From: JAUYQR01 sp963822435
GTDB taxonomy: Bacteria > Pseudomonadota > Alphaproteobacteria > Rhodobacterales > Rhodobacteraceae
Length of the DNA: 64,000 nt
NCBI GenBank assembly: GCA_963822435.1
Contig: CAWGHN010000002.1
Location: 1-64,000 of the forward strand
Reading direction: 5' to 3'
This document shows, piece after piece, positions 8,759 through 16,105 of this stretch. The translations under genes and the position numbers were made by a program. How positions within the stretch are numbered: the first letter of the stretch is position 1; each line of letters starts with the position of its first letter. The notes beneath the pieces were generated by a model. That model searched no databases, had not been told where the DNA came from, and worked only from the letters and a program-made list of their open reading frames with translations.

Positions 8759-9655
8759 GTGAGGCAACCGAACTGGACCGCATCCGCAGCCGACCAACCC
8801 GGCGTGCGCGCCATACCGCCGGGGCTGCATTTCGTGTCGACGCCCATCGGGGCAGCGCGCGACATCACGTTGCGCGCACTGGATGTGCTGGCGGGGGCCG
8901 ATCTTCTGTTGGCCGAAGATACCCGCACGCTGAAGCACCTGATGGAAATCCACGGCATCCCGCTGGGGTCGCGGCATGTGATGTCATACCATGAACATAG
9001 CGGCGCGGCGGTGGCGGCGCGGCTGATCGCAGCGCTGCGCGAGGGGAAGTCGGCGGCCTATGCATCCGAGGCGGGGACACCGCTGATTTCGGACCCCGGC
9101 TTCGTGCTGGCGCGCTCGGTTGTGGCCGAAGGCTTGCCGATCTTTGCCGCTCCCGGCCCCTGCGCCGCAATCTGCGGCCTGACCGTGTCGGGCCTGCCGT
9201 CCGACCGGTTTCTGTTCGCTGGGTTTGCGCCGACCACCGGGTCAGCCCGACTGCGCTTTCTGGAAGAGTTCGCGGCGGTCCAGGCGACGCTGATCCTTTA
9301 CGAAAGCCCAAAGCGGGTGGGCGCGCTGCTGGCCGATCTGGCGACTGTCTGCGGCGGCGCACGGCACGCGGTGGTGTGCCGCGAACTGACCAAACGCTTC
9401 GAAGAGGTGGCGCGCGGCACGTTGGCTGAACTTGCCGGCGATTTCTCGGACCGGGCGGTAAAGGGCGAGATCGTGGTTCTGGTCGACCGGGCCGAGCCGG
9501 AAGAAGCCAGCGCGGAACGCATCGAAGCGGCACTGGACACAGCCCTGCAGACGATGAGCGTTAAGGATGCAGCAAGTGTTGTGTCGCAAACTCTGGGAAT
9601 ACCGCGCAAAATGGCATACCGAATCGCGCTTGAACGCAGCAGGGGAGGGGACTGA
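8759..9655 (+). CDS. rsmI: 16S rRNA (cytidine1402-2'-O)-methyltransferase
   Basis: RsmI methylates the ribose of C1402 in the decoding centre of 16S rRNA, with S-adenosylmethionine as donor. The 298-residue protein carries the tetrapyrrole-methylase fold: GLHFVSTPIG at the N-terminus, LAEDTR, SEAGTPLISDPG and the AAPGPCA loop. Family members use the same pocket for SAM. I set the start at GTG 8759 because AAGGGAAG lies seven bases upstream; a TTG further upstream would run into the divergent lipoprotein gene. The stop overlaps the yraN ATG by one base (TGATG), so the two are translationally coupled, and gshB follows on the same strand. Confidence 0.95.
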   Translation: MRQPNWTASAADQPGVRAIPPGLHFVSTPIGAARDITLRALDVLAGADLLLAEDTRTLKHLMEIHGIPLGSRHVMSYHEHSGAAVAARLIAALREGKSAAYASEAGTPLISDPGFVLARSVVAEGLPIFAAPGPCAAICGLTVSGLPSDRFLFAGFAPTTGSARLRFLEEFAAVQATLILYESPKRVGALLADLATVCGGARHAVVCRELTKRFEEVARGTLAELAGDFSDRAVKGEIVVLVDRAEPEEASAERIEAALDTALQTMSVKDAASVVSQTLGIPRKMAYRIALERSRGGD

Positions 9656-10053
9656 TGCCATTCGACGTCGTCGCTTCTCCCGTGGTGCGCAGCCGTGCCG
9701 CGCGTGGCCGTGGCAACAACCTTGCAGGCCATGCGGCGGAGGCGTCGGTGGCGCGGCTTTATGAAGCGCGCGGCGTGACGATCTGCGCGCGAAACTGGCG
9801 CGGCGCGCGCGCCGAGATTGATCTTGTCGGGCGGCAAGGCGACACGGTCGTGTTCATCGAAGTGAAACAAAGCCGGACCCATGATCTGGCAGCCAGCCAT
9901 GTCTCGCAGGCGCAGATCGCCCGCATCTTTGGTGCGGTCGAGGAATTTGTGGCGGGGGAACCGAACGGGCTTTTGACCGATGTGCGGATCGATCTGGTGC
10001 TGGTCGACGGGCAGGGGCGGATCGAGATTCTGGAAAACGCCTTCGCGGGCTGA
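9655..10053 (+). CDS. yraN: YraN family (UPF0102) endonuclease-like protein
   Basis: A 132-residue protein of the YraN/UPF0102 family, which has a restriction-endonuclease-like fold of uncertain cellular role. The family core is visible: GNNLAGHAAEASVARLYEARG, then RNWRGARAEIDLVGR and the D-(E/V)xK-type signature VFIEVKQS, giving the PD-(D/E)xK constellation (Asp in AEIDLV, Glu-x-Lys in IEVK). The ATG overlaps the rsmI stop by one base. rsmI-yraN pairs are found across proteobacteria, sometimes fused, which suggests linked function around RNA or DNA maintenance; this remains inference. Confidence 0.92.
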   Translation: MPFDVVASPVVRSRAARGRGNNLAGHAAEASVARLYEARGVTICARNWRGARAEIDLVGRQGDTVVFIEVKQSRTHDLAASHVSQAQIARIFGAVEEFVAGEPNGLLTDVRIDLVLVDGQGRIEILENAFAG

Positions 10054-10110
10054 ATTGCATCTTTCCCTGCCTTGGGTCATCACTCGTTGCGGACCCAGCC
10101 GGAGAGTATG

Positions 10111-11055
10111 ATGTCGCTTAAAGTTGCCTTGCAAATGGACCCGATCGGGTCGGTCAACATCAATGCGGATTTAACGTTCCGTATTGCGCTTGAAGCGCAG
10201 GCACGCGGGCATACGCTGTTTTTCTACACGCCTGACCGGCTGGCCTTTGTCGAAGGCCGTGTCTTGGCGCGGGGGTGGCCGATCGAGCTGCGCCGTGAGG
10301 TGGGCAATCATGTCAGTTATGGGGGCGAGACCGAGGTTGATCTGGGCGACTACGATGTGGTCTGGCTGCGGCAGGACCCCCCGTTCGACATGGGCTACAT
10401 CACCACGACGCATCTGCTGGAGATGATCCATCCCAGGACGCTGGTGGTGAACGATCCGTTCTGGGTGCGCAACAGCCCGGAGAAGTTGCTGGTGCTGCGC
10501 TTTCCTGAGCTGACGCCGCCGACCGCAATCGCGCGCGATCTTGCGACGATTCGCGCGTTCAAGGCGCGGCATGGGGATATCATCCTGAAGCCGTTGTACG
10601 GCAATGGCGGCGCGGGGGTGTTTCGGCTGGACCCGAACGACCGCAACCTGTCGAGCCTGCATGAGTTGTTCATGGGGATCAATAGGGAGCCGTTGATCGT
10701 GCAGAAGTTCCTGCCCGACGTGTCGAAAGGGGACAAGCGGGTGATCCTTGTCGACGGCGAGGCGGTGGGGGCGATCAACCGTGTGCCGCAGGCGGGCGAG
10801 ACGCGGTCGAACATGCACGCGGGGGGGCGGCCGGAGAAGGTGGGACTGACCGAACGGGATCTGGAGATCTGCCGGGTGATCGGGCCGGTCTTGCGGGAGA
10901 AGGGGCAGGTGTTCGTGGGCATCGACGTGATCGGGGACTGGCTGACAGAGATCAACGTGACCTCGCCTACCGGACTTCAAGAGCTGGAGCGGTTCGATGG
11001 GACCAATGCGGCGGCGCGGATCTGGGAGGTGATCGAGGCAAAGCGGCGGGGGTGA
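10111..11055 (+). CDS. gshB: glutathione synthase
   Basis: GshB ligates gamma-glutamylcysteine and glycine with ATP hydrolysis, the last step of glutathione synthesis in the cytoplasm. The 314-residue ATP-grasp protein begins with VALQMDPIGSVNINAD, typical of the family, followed by VRNSPEKLLV, the nucleotide loop KPLYGNGGAGVFR and the C-terminal metal-binding DWLTEINVTSPTG. I chose ATG 10111, six bases after GGAGAG; the adjacent ATG at 10108 is too close to it. A 57-base gap follows yraN. The stop codon is directly followed by the 17-bp palindrome at 11056. Confidence 0.97.
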   Translation: MSLKVALQMDPIGSVNINADLTFRIALEAQARGHTLFFYTPDRLAFVEGRVLARGWPIELRREVGNHVSYGGETEVDLGDYDVVWLRQDPPFDMGYITTTHLLEMIHPRTLVVNDPFWVRNSPEKLLVLRFPELTPPTAIARDLATIRAFKARHGDIILKPLYGNGGAGVFRLDPNDRNLSSLHELFMGINREPLIVQKFLPDVSKGDKRVILVDGEAVGAINRVPQAGETRSNMHAGGRPEKVGLTERDLEICRVIGPVLREKGQVFVGIDVIGDWLTEINVTSPTGLQELERFDGTNAAARIWEVIEAKRRG

Positions 11056-11120
11056 TGTCCCACGGTGGGACATTTGAAGAACCCAACGATAACAAGTGGA
11101 TATCGGGGCCGTTAGGGGTT
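11056..11120. terminator. palindromic region at the gshB/comM convergent junction
   Basis: Between the converging gshB and comM genes. TGTCCCACGGTGGGACA (11056-11072) starts on the base after the gshB stop and is followed by TTT. Two further inverted repeats follow: AAGAACCC (11076) with GGGGTTCTT, and CCGTTA with TAACGG. These would fold in either transcript, so a bidirectional terminator is plausible. The first palindrome recurs exactly at 18801. Confidence 0.55.
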
Positions 11121-11138
11121 CTTTAACGGGTGCAACCG

Positions 11139-12653
11139 TCAGCCCTTGGCACCGACGGCGAGGCGGAAGCTGACGGCTTCGGCGATGTGGGGTTTGCGGA
11201 CCTCTGCCGAGCCGTCGAGATCGGCGATGGTGCGGGCCACGCGCAGCACGCGGTGATAGCCGCGCGCCGAGAGGCCGAAGCGCTCGGCGACACGGGAGAT
11301 CAGTGCCTTGCCGTCGCTGTCGGGGGTGGCGACCTCGTCCAGAAGCGCGCCTTCAAGATCGGCGTTCACGCGCGCGTCGGGGTGATCCTTGAAGCGGCGG
11401 GTCTGCACGTCGCGCGCCGTGGCGACGCGGGCGGCGACGGTGGCGGAAGCCTCGCCCGAGGCGGGCAGGTCGAGGTCAGTGTAGCCGACGGGCGGCACTT
11501 CGACCCGCAGATCGAAGCGGTCCATCAAGGGGCCGGAGATGCGACCGAGGTAATCGTCGCCGCAGAGCGGCACCTTGGCGCAGGCGCGGGCGGGGTCGGT
11601 CAGGTAGCCGCATTTGCAGGGGTTGGCGGCGGCGATCAGGAGAAACCGACAGGGGTAGCGGATGTGGGCGTTCGCGCGGGCGACCATCACTGAGCCGGTC
11701 TCGATCGGTTGGCGCAGGGTTTCCAGCACCGCGCGGGGAAATTCCGGGAATTCGTCGAGAAAGAGGACGCCGTTGTGCGCAAGGCTGATCTCGCCCGGTT
11801 TGGCACCTTTGCCGCCGCCGACGATGGCAGCCATCGAGGCGGTGTGATGCGGTTCGCGGAACGGGCGCTGGCGCGAGATGCCGCCTTCGGTCAGAAGCCC
11901 CGCGAGCGAGTGGATCATCGAGGTTTCCAGCGCCTCGGGCGCGGACAGGGGCGGCAGGATGCCGGGCAGGCGCGCGGCGAGCATGGATTTGCCGGAGCCG
12001 GGGGTGCCGACCATCAGCGTGTGGTGGCGGCCGGCGGCGGCGATTTCCAGCGCCCGCTTGGCGCGTTCCTGACCCTTGACCTCGGCTATGTCGCGGGTGA
12101 ACGCGGGGGGCTGCACCTCGCCCGCCTCGGCCGGGGTGAGGGGGGATTGGCCGGTGTAGTGGCGCACCACCTCGTCCAGCGAGGCGGCGGCGAGCACCTC
12201 GGTCGCGCCGACCCAGGCCGCTTCGGCGCCGCAGGCCTTGGGGCAGAGGAGCGCGCGGTCTTCCAGCGCCGCGGCCATTGCGGCGGGCAGCGCGCCGATC
12301 ACCGGCATCAGGCGCCCGTCAAGGGACAATTCGCCCAAGGCGACGACGCCTTCGATTTCATCCCGCGGGATGATGTCGAGCGCCGCGAGCAGGGCGATGG
12401 CGATGGGCAGATCGAAATGCGAGCCTTCCTTGGGCAGATCGGCGGGGGAGAGGTTGATGGTGATGCGCTTTGACGGCAGCGCGATCGACATCGACTGGAG
12501 GGCGGCGCGGACGCGTTCGCGGGCCTCCGACACCGCCTTGTCGGGCAGGCCGACGAGGTTGAAGGCGGGAACGCCTGCCGAGACCGCGCATTGCACCTCG
12601 ACGATGCGGGCCTCGACGCCTTCGAAGGCGACGGTGTAGGCGCGGGCGGTCAT
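11139..12653 (-). CDS. comM: YifB/ComM family Mg-chelatase-like AAA+ ATPase
   Basis: ComM is a hexameric AAA+ helicase that promotes branch migration when incoming DNA is integrated; YifB is the same family. The 504-residue protein has the N-terminal ChlI-like/Lon-substrate fold (VGLPDKAVSEARERVRAAL), Walker A GTPGSGKS near residue 217, Walker B LFLDEFPEF, and the C-terminal Mg-chelatase subdomain with the zinc-type cysteines in ANPCKCGY and CAKVPLCG. The start at 12653 gives the canonical MTARAYTVAFEG N-terminus. It converges on gshB. In Rhodobacterales it may serve natural transformation or gene-transfer-agent DNA; no such genes are in view. Confidence 0.93.
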   Translation of the reverse strand: MTARAYTVAFEGVEARIVEVQCAVSAGVPAFNLVGLPDKAVSEARERVRAALQSMSIALPSKRITINLSPADLPKEGSHFDLPIAIALLAALDIIPRDEIEGVVALGELSLDGRLMPVIGALPAAMAAALEDRALLCPKACGAEAAWVGATEVLAAASLDEVVRHYTGQSPLTPAEAGEVQPPAFTRDIAEVKGQERAKRALEIAAAGRHHTLMVGTPGSGKSMLAARLPGILPPLSAPEALETSMIHSLAGLLTEGGISRQRPFREPHHTASMAAIVGGGKGAKPGEISLAHNGVLFLDEFPEFPRAVLETLRQPIETGSVMVARANAHIRYPCRFLLIAAANPCKCGYLTDPARACAKVPLCGDDYLGRISGPLMDRFDLRVEVPPVGYTDLDLPASGEASATVAARVATARDVQTRRFKDHPDARVNADLEGALLDEVATPDSDGKALISRVAERFGLSARGYHRVLRVARTIADLDGSAEVRKPHIAEAVSFRLAVGAKG

Positions 12654-12692
12654 CGGGTGGGGGCCATCGAGCGGAGCGCGTGCCGCGCAAGG

Positions 12693-12771
12693 TTTTTGTC
12701 TCGCCTCTGCGCGCCAGAGGCGCGCAACCGGCTCGGGGTGCCTCCGGCGGGGATATTTTTGCAAAGCGGAA
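12693..12771 (+). repeat. dispersed intergenic repeat, copy 1 (long form)
   Basis: The 238-bp gap between comM and the glutathione transferase gene (both minus strand) holds a long copy. TTTTTGTCTCGCCTCTG and a GCGCC-type inverted repeat are followed by ACCGGCTCGG, the core GCCTCCGGCGGGGATATTT at 12740-12758 and the tail TTGCAAAGCGGAA. Copy 8 at 33728 has the same left half, so the full element is about 80 bp. I see no gene in the gap. Confidence 0.85.
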
Positions 12772-12891
12772 CGGGTTTGGCGAAGAGCGCATTGCCGGAC
12801 GCGCCCGTTGGCTGTGTCCCGCGCTCGCCTGTTGACCCATGCATCATTGCACCCCCGTTCATCTTGGTTAACGGGGTAGCGCGGAAATGGT

Positions 12892-13764
12892 TTACGAGTG
12901 GTAAAGAGCCATGAACTTCGGCCAGGCTTCGGCATCGGCCACCGTCTTGTCGCGGCAGAAGGCGTTGCAGAAGCCGAAGCGGCGATCGTAAAGGTCGAGG
13001 ACATGGGTGACGGGCTTGCCGGAGTAGGGGCAGGCGGTGTTTTCGGCGTTGGTCCCCTCGACGGTGCGGGCGGGCAGGCGGACCGGACCGGGCCAGTCGC
13101 GGCGCGGATAGTCGCGGCGGTAGAAGTCCTGATCGGCGCCATCGACCATGCCCATCGCGCGCCAGCGGCGGACGCTTGGATGGGCGAGGTGGGCGTTGAC
13201 GTAGGACGCAGCTTCGGCACCCACGGGCAGGTTGTAGGTGGCGATGCGGGTGGCGACAGGGGCGTAGAAGGCGTCGGCGGCGGAGTAGGCGCCGCAGAGC
13301 CAGGGGGTGGTGGAGTGTGTGGTGTCGCGCGCCCATGACCAGAGGGTTTCGAGGCGGGCGAGGTCGTCCAGCACGGCGTCTGTCGGCTGGCAGTCGGTGT
13401 AGCTGGCGCGCAGGTTCATCGGGCAGTGCGCGCGCAGGGCAGTGAAGCCTGCGTGCATTTCGGCGGCGAGGACGCGGGCGGTGGCACGGGCGTGGGGTGT
13501 GGTTGGCCAGAGGCCGGCATCGGGGTGGCGGGTGGCAAGCTCTTCGGCGATCGCGATGGTTTCGGGGATGACGGTGCCGTCGGGGGTGCGCAGGGTGGGG
13601 GCGGTTTTGGCCGGGAAGAAATCGCGGAGCGTGGCGGCAAGTTCGTCGGTGTAGAGCCGGGCGGAGAGGGTGCGGACGGGGATGCCGAAGGCGTCGAACA
13701 GGAGCCAGCCGCGCAGCGACCAGCTGGAATAGGCGCGGTCGCCGATCACGAGGTCATGGGTCAT
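12892..13764 (-). CDS. glutathione S-transferase with C-terminal YHS-like metal-binding tail
   Basis: A 290-residue fusion. The first ~215 residues are a thioredoxin-fold plus all-helical glutathione transferase (IGDRAYSSWSLRGWLL at the start, VIPETIAIAEEL at the GSH site, then the C-terminal helices). The last 50 residues form a small separate domain: C245-PYSGKP, then FGFC266-NAFC270-RDK and ADAEAWPKF. This follows the YHS/TRASH pattern (C..SGKPV, FC...C, K.F.AD...W), which in other proteins binds metal. GSH conjugation or thiol chemistry coupled to a metal or zinc site is the natural guess. ATG 13764 has AAAGGA six bases upstream. It is followed on the same strand by nothing closer than copy 1 of the repeat. 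Confidence 0.85.
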   Translation of the reverse strand: MTHDLVIGDRAYSSWSLRGWLLFDAFGIPVRTLSARLYTDELAATLRDFFPAKTAPTLRTPDGTVIPETIAIAEELATRHPDAGLWPTTPHARATARVLAAEMHAGFTALRAHCPMNLRASYTDCQPTDAVLDDLARLETLWSWARDTTHSTTPWLCGAYSAADAFYAPVATRIATYNLPVGAEAASYVNAHLAHPSVRRWRAMGMVDGADQDFYRRDYPRRDWPGPVRLPARTVEGTNAENTACPYSGKPVTHVLDLYDRRFGFCNAFCRDKTVADAEAWPKFMALYHS

Positions 13765-13837
13765 GGGGTGTCCTTTCGATGACCCGTCTTAGGCGGTGCG
13801 GGCGGGGCCGCAAAGCGACGAATTGTGCGCTGTGCCA

Positions 13838-14413
13838 TCACGGGGCGTGATTGATGAGGTCCGCCGTCCAGCCGGCGCCGTCGTGGGTGAGGCGGGTGAG
13901 GGAAAGGGTGTCGATCTTGTGCTGGAAGGCGCGGGCGACGTCGAAGCCGCGGGCGCGGGCCAGTTGGGTGAGGATCGCGCCGAAATGCGCGACGAGGATG
14001 AGGTCGCCGCCTTGGTGGGTGGCGAGGAGGCTGTCGACTTCGCCGCAGATGCGGGTGGAGGCCTGGTTCCAGCTTTCGCCGTTCGGGGGGGCATGGTCTC
14101 CGGGGGCCTCCCAGTAGAGGCGGGAGAGGTCGGGGTGGGATGCCGCGACCTCGGACCAGCGCTTGCCGTCCCAGTCGCCGAAGTGCAGTTCGCGCAGGGC
14201 GGGGGTGTCGGGGAGGCGGGGACGGCGGGCGGTGAGGGCGTCGGCGGTGGCGCTGGCGCGGATGAGGTCGGAGGCGATGACGGGGGCGTGGGGGAGGGCT
14301 GCGTTCAGACGGTCGAGGCGGGCGGTGTCGGAGAGGTCGGCCGGAACATCGCGCCAGCCGGTGAAGGCGGTTTCGTGCGTCGGGCCGTGGCGGACCCACC
14401 AGAAGCGGGTCAC
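13838..14413 (-). CDS. histidine phosphatase family protein, possible alpha-ribazole phosphatase
   Basis: A 191-residue phosphoglycerate-mutase-like phosphatase. The RHG motif is WVRHGPTH (catalytic His9), the second basic pocket is SDLIRASATA, the acid is in LRELHFGDWDG, and the second His is in LVAHFGAIL. The GTG start at 14413 overlaps the cobU stop by 4 bp (GTGA). Coupling to CobU suggests the CobC role of removing phosphate from alpha-ribazole phosphate in cobalamin assembly, but the fold is shared with many phosphatases and the substrate is not proven by sequence. Confidence 0.85.
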   Translation of the reverse strand: MTRFWWVRHGPTHETAFTGWRDVPADLSDTARLDRLNAALPHAPVIASDLIRASATADALTARRPRLPDTPALRELHFGDWDGKRWSEVAASHPDLSRLYWEAPGDHAPPNGESWNQASTRICGEVDSLLATHQGGDLILVAHFGAILTQLARARGFDVARAFQHKIDTLSLTRLTHDGAGWTADLINHAP

Positions 14414-14961
14414 GGCAGGGTGCCTTTGAGCGCGAGGGGGAGGCCCGCGATCACGGTGACGACGAGGGTGGCCTGGGCCGCGAGGCGCTGGTTCAGGCGG
14501 CCTTGCGCATCGCGGAACCGGCGGGCGAGGGCGTTGTCGGGAACAATACCCCAGCCGGTTTCGTTGGTGACGATGATGACGGGTGCGGGACAGGCGGCGA
14601 GGGCTGCCAGAAGGGCTGACGTGGTGGCGTCGAGGTCGTGGTCGGCGAGGAGATGGTTGGTCAGCCAGAGTGTGGCGCAATCGACGAGGACGGCGTCGGT
14701 GGCGGGGCTGGCGGCGAGGGCTGTGGCAAGGTCGAGCGGGGCCTCCACCGTGGTCCAGGCGGGGCCGCGGTCGAGGCGGTGGCGCCTGATGCGGTCGCGC
14801 ATCTCGTCATCCCAGGCTTCGGCCGTGGCGATGTAGCGGCGGGGGCGGGCCGCAAGGGTGAGAAGGCGTTCGGCGTAGGCGGATTTGCCGGACCGCGCGC
14901 CACCGATGACGAGGCTTAGGGCGGGAAGCGAAAAAGGCGAGGGGGAAAGTGATCCGGTCAC
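14410..14961 (-). CDS. cobU: bifunctional adenosylcobinamide kinase/adenosylcobinamide-phosphate guanylyltransferase
   Basis: CobU (CobP) phosphorylates adenosylcobinamide and then adds GMP to make AdoCbi-GDP in the lower-loop assembly of vitamin B12. The 183-residue protein begins with the family's LSLVIGGARSGKSAYAE (P-loop at 20-27), has the guanylylated-His region RIRRHRLDRG followed by WTTVEAPLDLA, then the Walker-B-like DCATLWLTNHL, and ends with NETGWGIVP and the RFRDAQGRLNQ motif. GTG 14961 is chosen because GGAG lies seven bases before it; a longer upstream frame overlaps rpoH and is rejected. Its start codon sits inside the divergent rpoH promoter. A histidine phosphatase follows with a GTGA overlap. 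Confidence 0.93.
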   Translation of the reverse strand: MTGSLSPSPFSLPALSLVIGGARSGKSAYAERLLTLAARPRRYIATAEAWDDEMRDRIRRHRLDRGPAWTTVEAPLDLATALAASPATDAVLVDCATLWLTNHLLADHDLDATTSALLAALAACPAPVIIVTNETGWGIVPDNALARRFRDAQGRLNQRLAAQATLVVTVIAGLPLALKGTLP

Positions 14962-14979
14962 GCGGATGCTCCGTAAGAT
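14950..14979 (+). promoter_or_regulatory. RpoE (ECF, ChrR-controlled) type promoter for rpoH
   Basis: TGATCC at 14950-14955 and TAAGAT at 14974-14979 are separated by 18 bp. This matches the RpoE promoter known from Rhodobacter sphaeroides (TGATCC, about 18 bp, TAAG), which drives the singlet-oxygen response including rpoHII. A start site near 14985 would leave a leader of about 40 bases before the rpoH ATG. The element overlaps the first codons of the divergent cobU, whose GTG lies between the -35 and -10 boxes. Both boxes are directly visible; activity is inferred. Confidence 0.8.
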
Positions 14980-15025
14980 TTGCAAAGAGGCGGAACCGCC
15001 GCGGAATTCGGATTTGGAGGTAGTC

Positions 15026-15904
15026 ATGGCACTTGACGGGTATACTGACCAATCGATGTCGCGCCAAGCGATGAAGGCCGAGTTGCTGGATGCGGAAACT
15101 GAATTGCGGCTGGCCTTTGCCTGGCGCGACCAGCGCGACGAACAGGCGCTGCATCGGTTGATCACCGCTTACATGCGGTTGGCGATTTCGATGGCGTCGA
15201 AGTTCCGCCGCTATGGCGCGCCGATGAACGACCTTATTCAGGAAGCGTCATTGGGGCTGATGAAGGCCGCCGACAAGTTCGACCCGGATCGTGGCGTGCG
15301 GTTTTCGACCTATGCGGTGTGGTGGATCAAGGCATCCATTCAGGACTACGTGATGCGCAACTGGTCGATGGTGCGTACGGGGTCCACCTCCAGTCAGAAG
15401 GCGCTGTTTTTCAACCTGCGCCGGGTGCAGGCCAAGCTCGAGCGCGAGGCGAGCCAGCGTGGTGAGAGCCTGGACGGGCACCAGTTGCGCCAGATGGTGG
15501 CGGCGGAGGTGGGCGTTTCCATCGCGGATGTCGAGATGATGGAGGGCCGGTTGTCGGGATCGGACTTTTCGCTGAACGCCACGCAATCTTCGGATGACGA
15601 CGGCCGCGAGTGGATCGACGCGTTGGAAGATGACGGCGTGCAGGCGGCGGAAGCCGTAGAGGGCGCGCATGATGCCGCGCACCTGCGGACCTGGCTGATC
15701 CGGGCGATGCAGGCGCTGAACGCGCGCGAGCGGTTCATCGTGACCGAGCGCAAGCTGCGCGAGGAGCCGCGAACTTTGGAAAGCCTTGGCGAGGAACTGG
15801 GGCTGTCGAAGGAGCGGGTGCGCCAGCTTGAAGCGGCGGCCTTTGCCAAGATGCGCCGCAGCCTGGAGAACCAATCGCGCGAAGTGCATCACTTTCTGGC
15901 CTGA
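15026..15904 (+). CDS. rpoH: RNA polymerase sigma-32 factor, RpoHII type
   Basis: A 292-residue heat-shock/oxidative-stress sigma factor that recruits RNA polymerase. Region 2 shows AYMRLAISMASKFRRYG, DLIQEASLGLMKAADKFD and the -10 recognition/melting helix FSTYAVWWIKASIQDYVMRNWS. The RpoH-box-like SSQKALFFNLRRVQ follows. Region 4 ends with ESLGEELGLSKERVRQLE. The N-terminus MALDGYTD and an RpoE-type promoter upstream point to the RpoHII group of Rhodobacter, which acts in the singlet-oxygen response, rather than the classical RpoHI. ATG 15026 follows GGAGG with five-base spacing. cobU diverges from it. Confidence 0.93.
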   Translation: MALDGYTDQSMSRQAMKAELLDAETELRLAFAWRDQRDEQALHRLITAYMRLAISMASKFRRYGAPMNDLIQEASLGLMKAADKFDPDRGVRFSTYAVWWIKASIQDYVMRNWSMVRTGSTSSQKALFFNLRRVQAKLEREASQRGESLDGHQLRQMVAAEVGVSIADVEMMEGRLSGSDFSLNATQSSDDDGREWIDALEDDGVQAAEAVEGAHDAAHLRTWLIRAMQALNARERFIVTERKLREEPRTLESLGEELGLSKERVRQLEAAAFAKMRRSLENQSREVHHFLA

Positions 15905-15913
15905 GCGCAGTCT

Positions 15914-16026
15914 GCGGATCTTATGAGGCGGAGCGGCGTTCCGCCGCACGCCCTTAAGCGCCAGCGCGGGCAGAGCCCGCTTGTCGCGGCGTGCCTCCGG
16001 CGGGGATATTTCGGCAAAGAGGAAGG
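15914..16026 (+). repeat. rpoH-coaBC gap with hairpins and dispersed repeat, copy 2
   Basis: The 201-bp gap between rpoH and coaBC holds an inverted repeat just after rpoH (GGCGGA with TCCGCC, then GCGGGC with GCCCGC), which may end the rpoH transcript. Copy 2 of the repeat follows at 15992-16026: GCCTCCGGCGGGGATATTT plus CGGCAAAGAGGAAGG. No gene is visible. Confidence 0.8.
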
Positions 16027-16105
16027 GCGGGGCGCTTGGTGTCCTGCGGGCGGTTGAGTTTGCGCGTGACGCGGCCTAACGTTCCGCGAGGCAAAGGGGT
16101 TGCGC

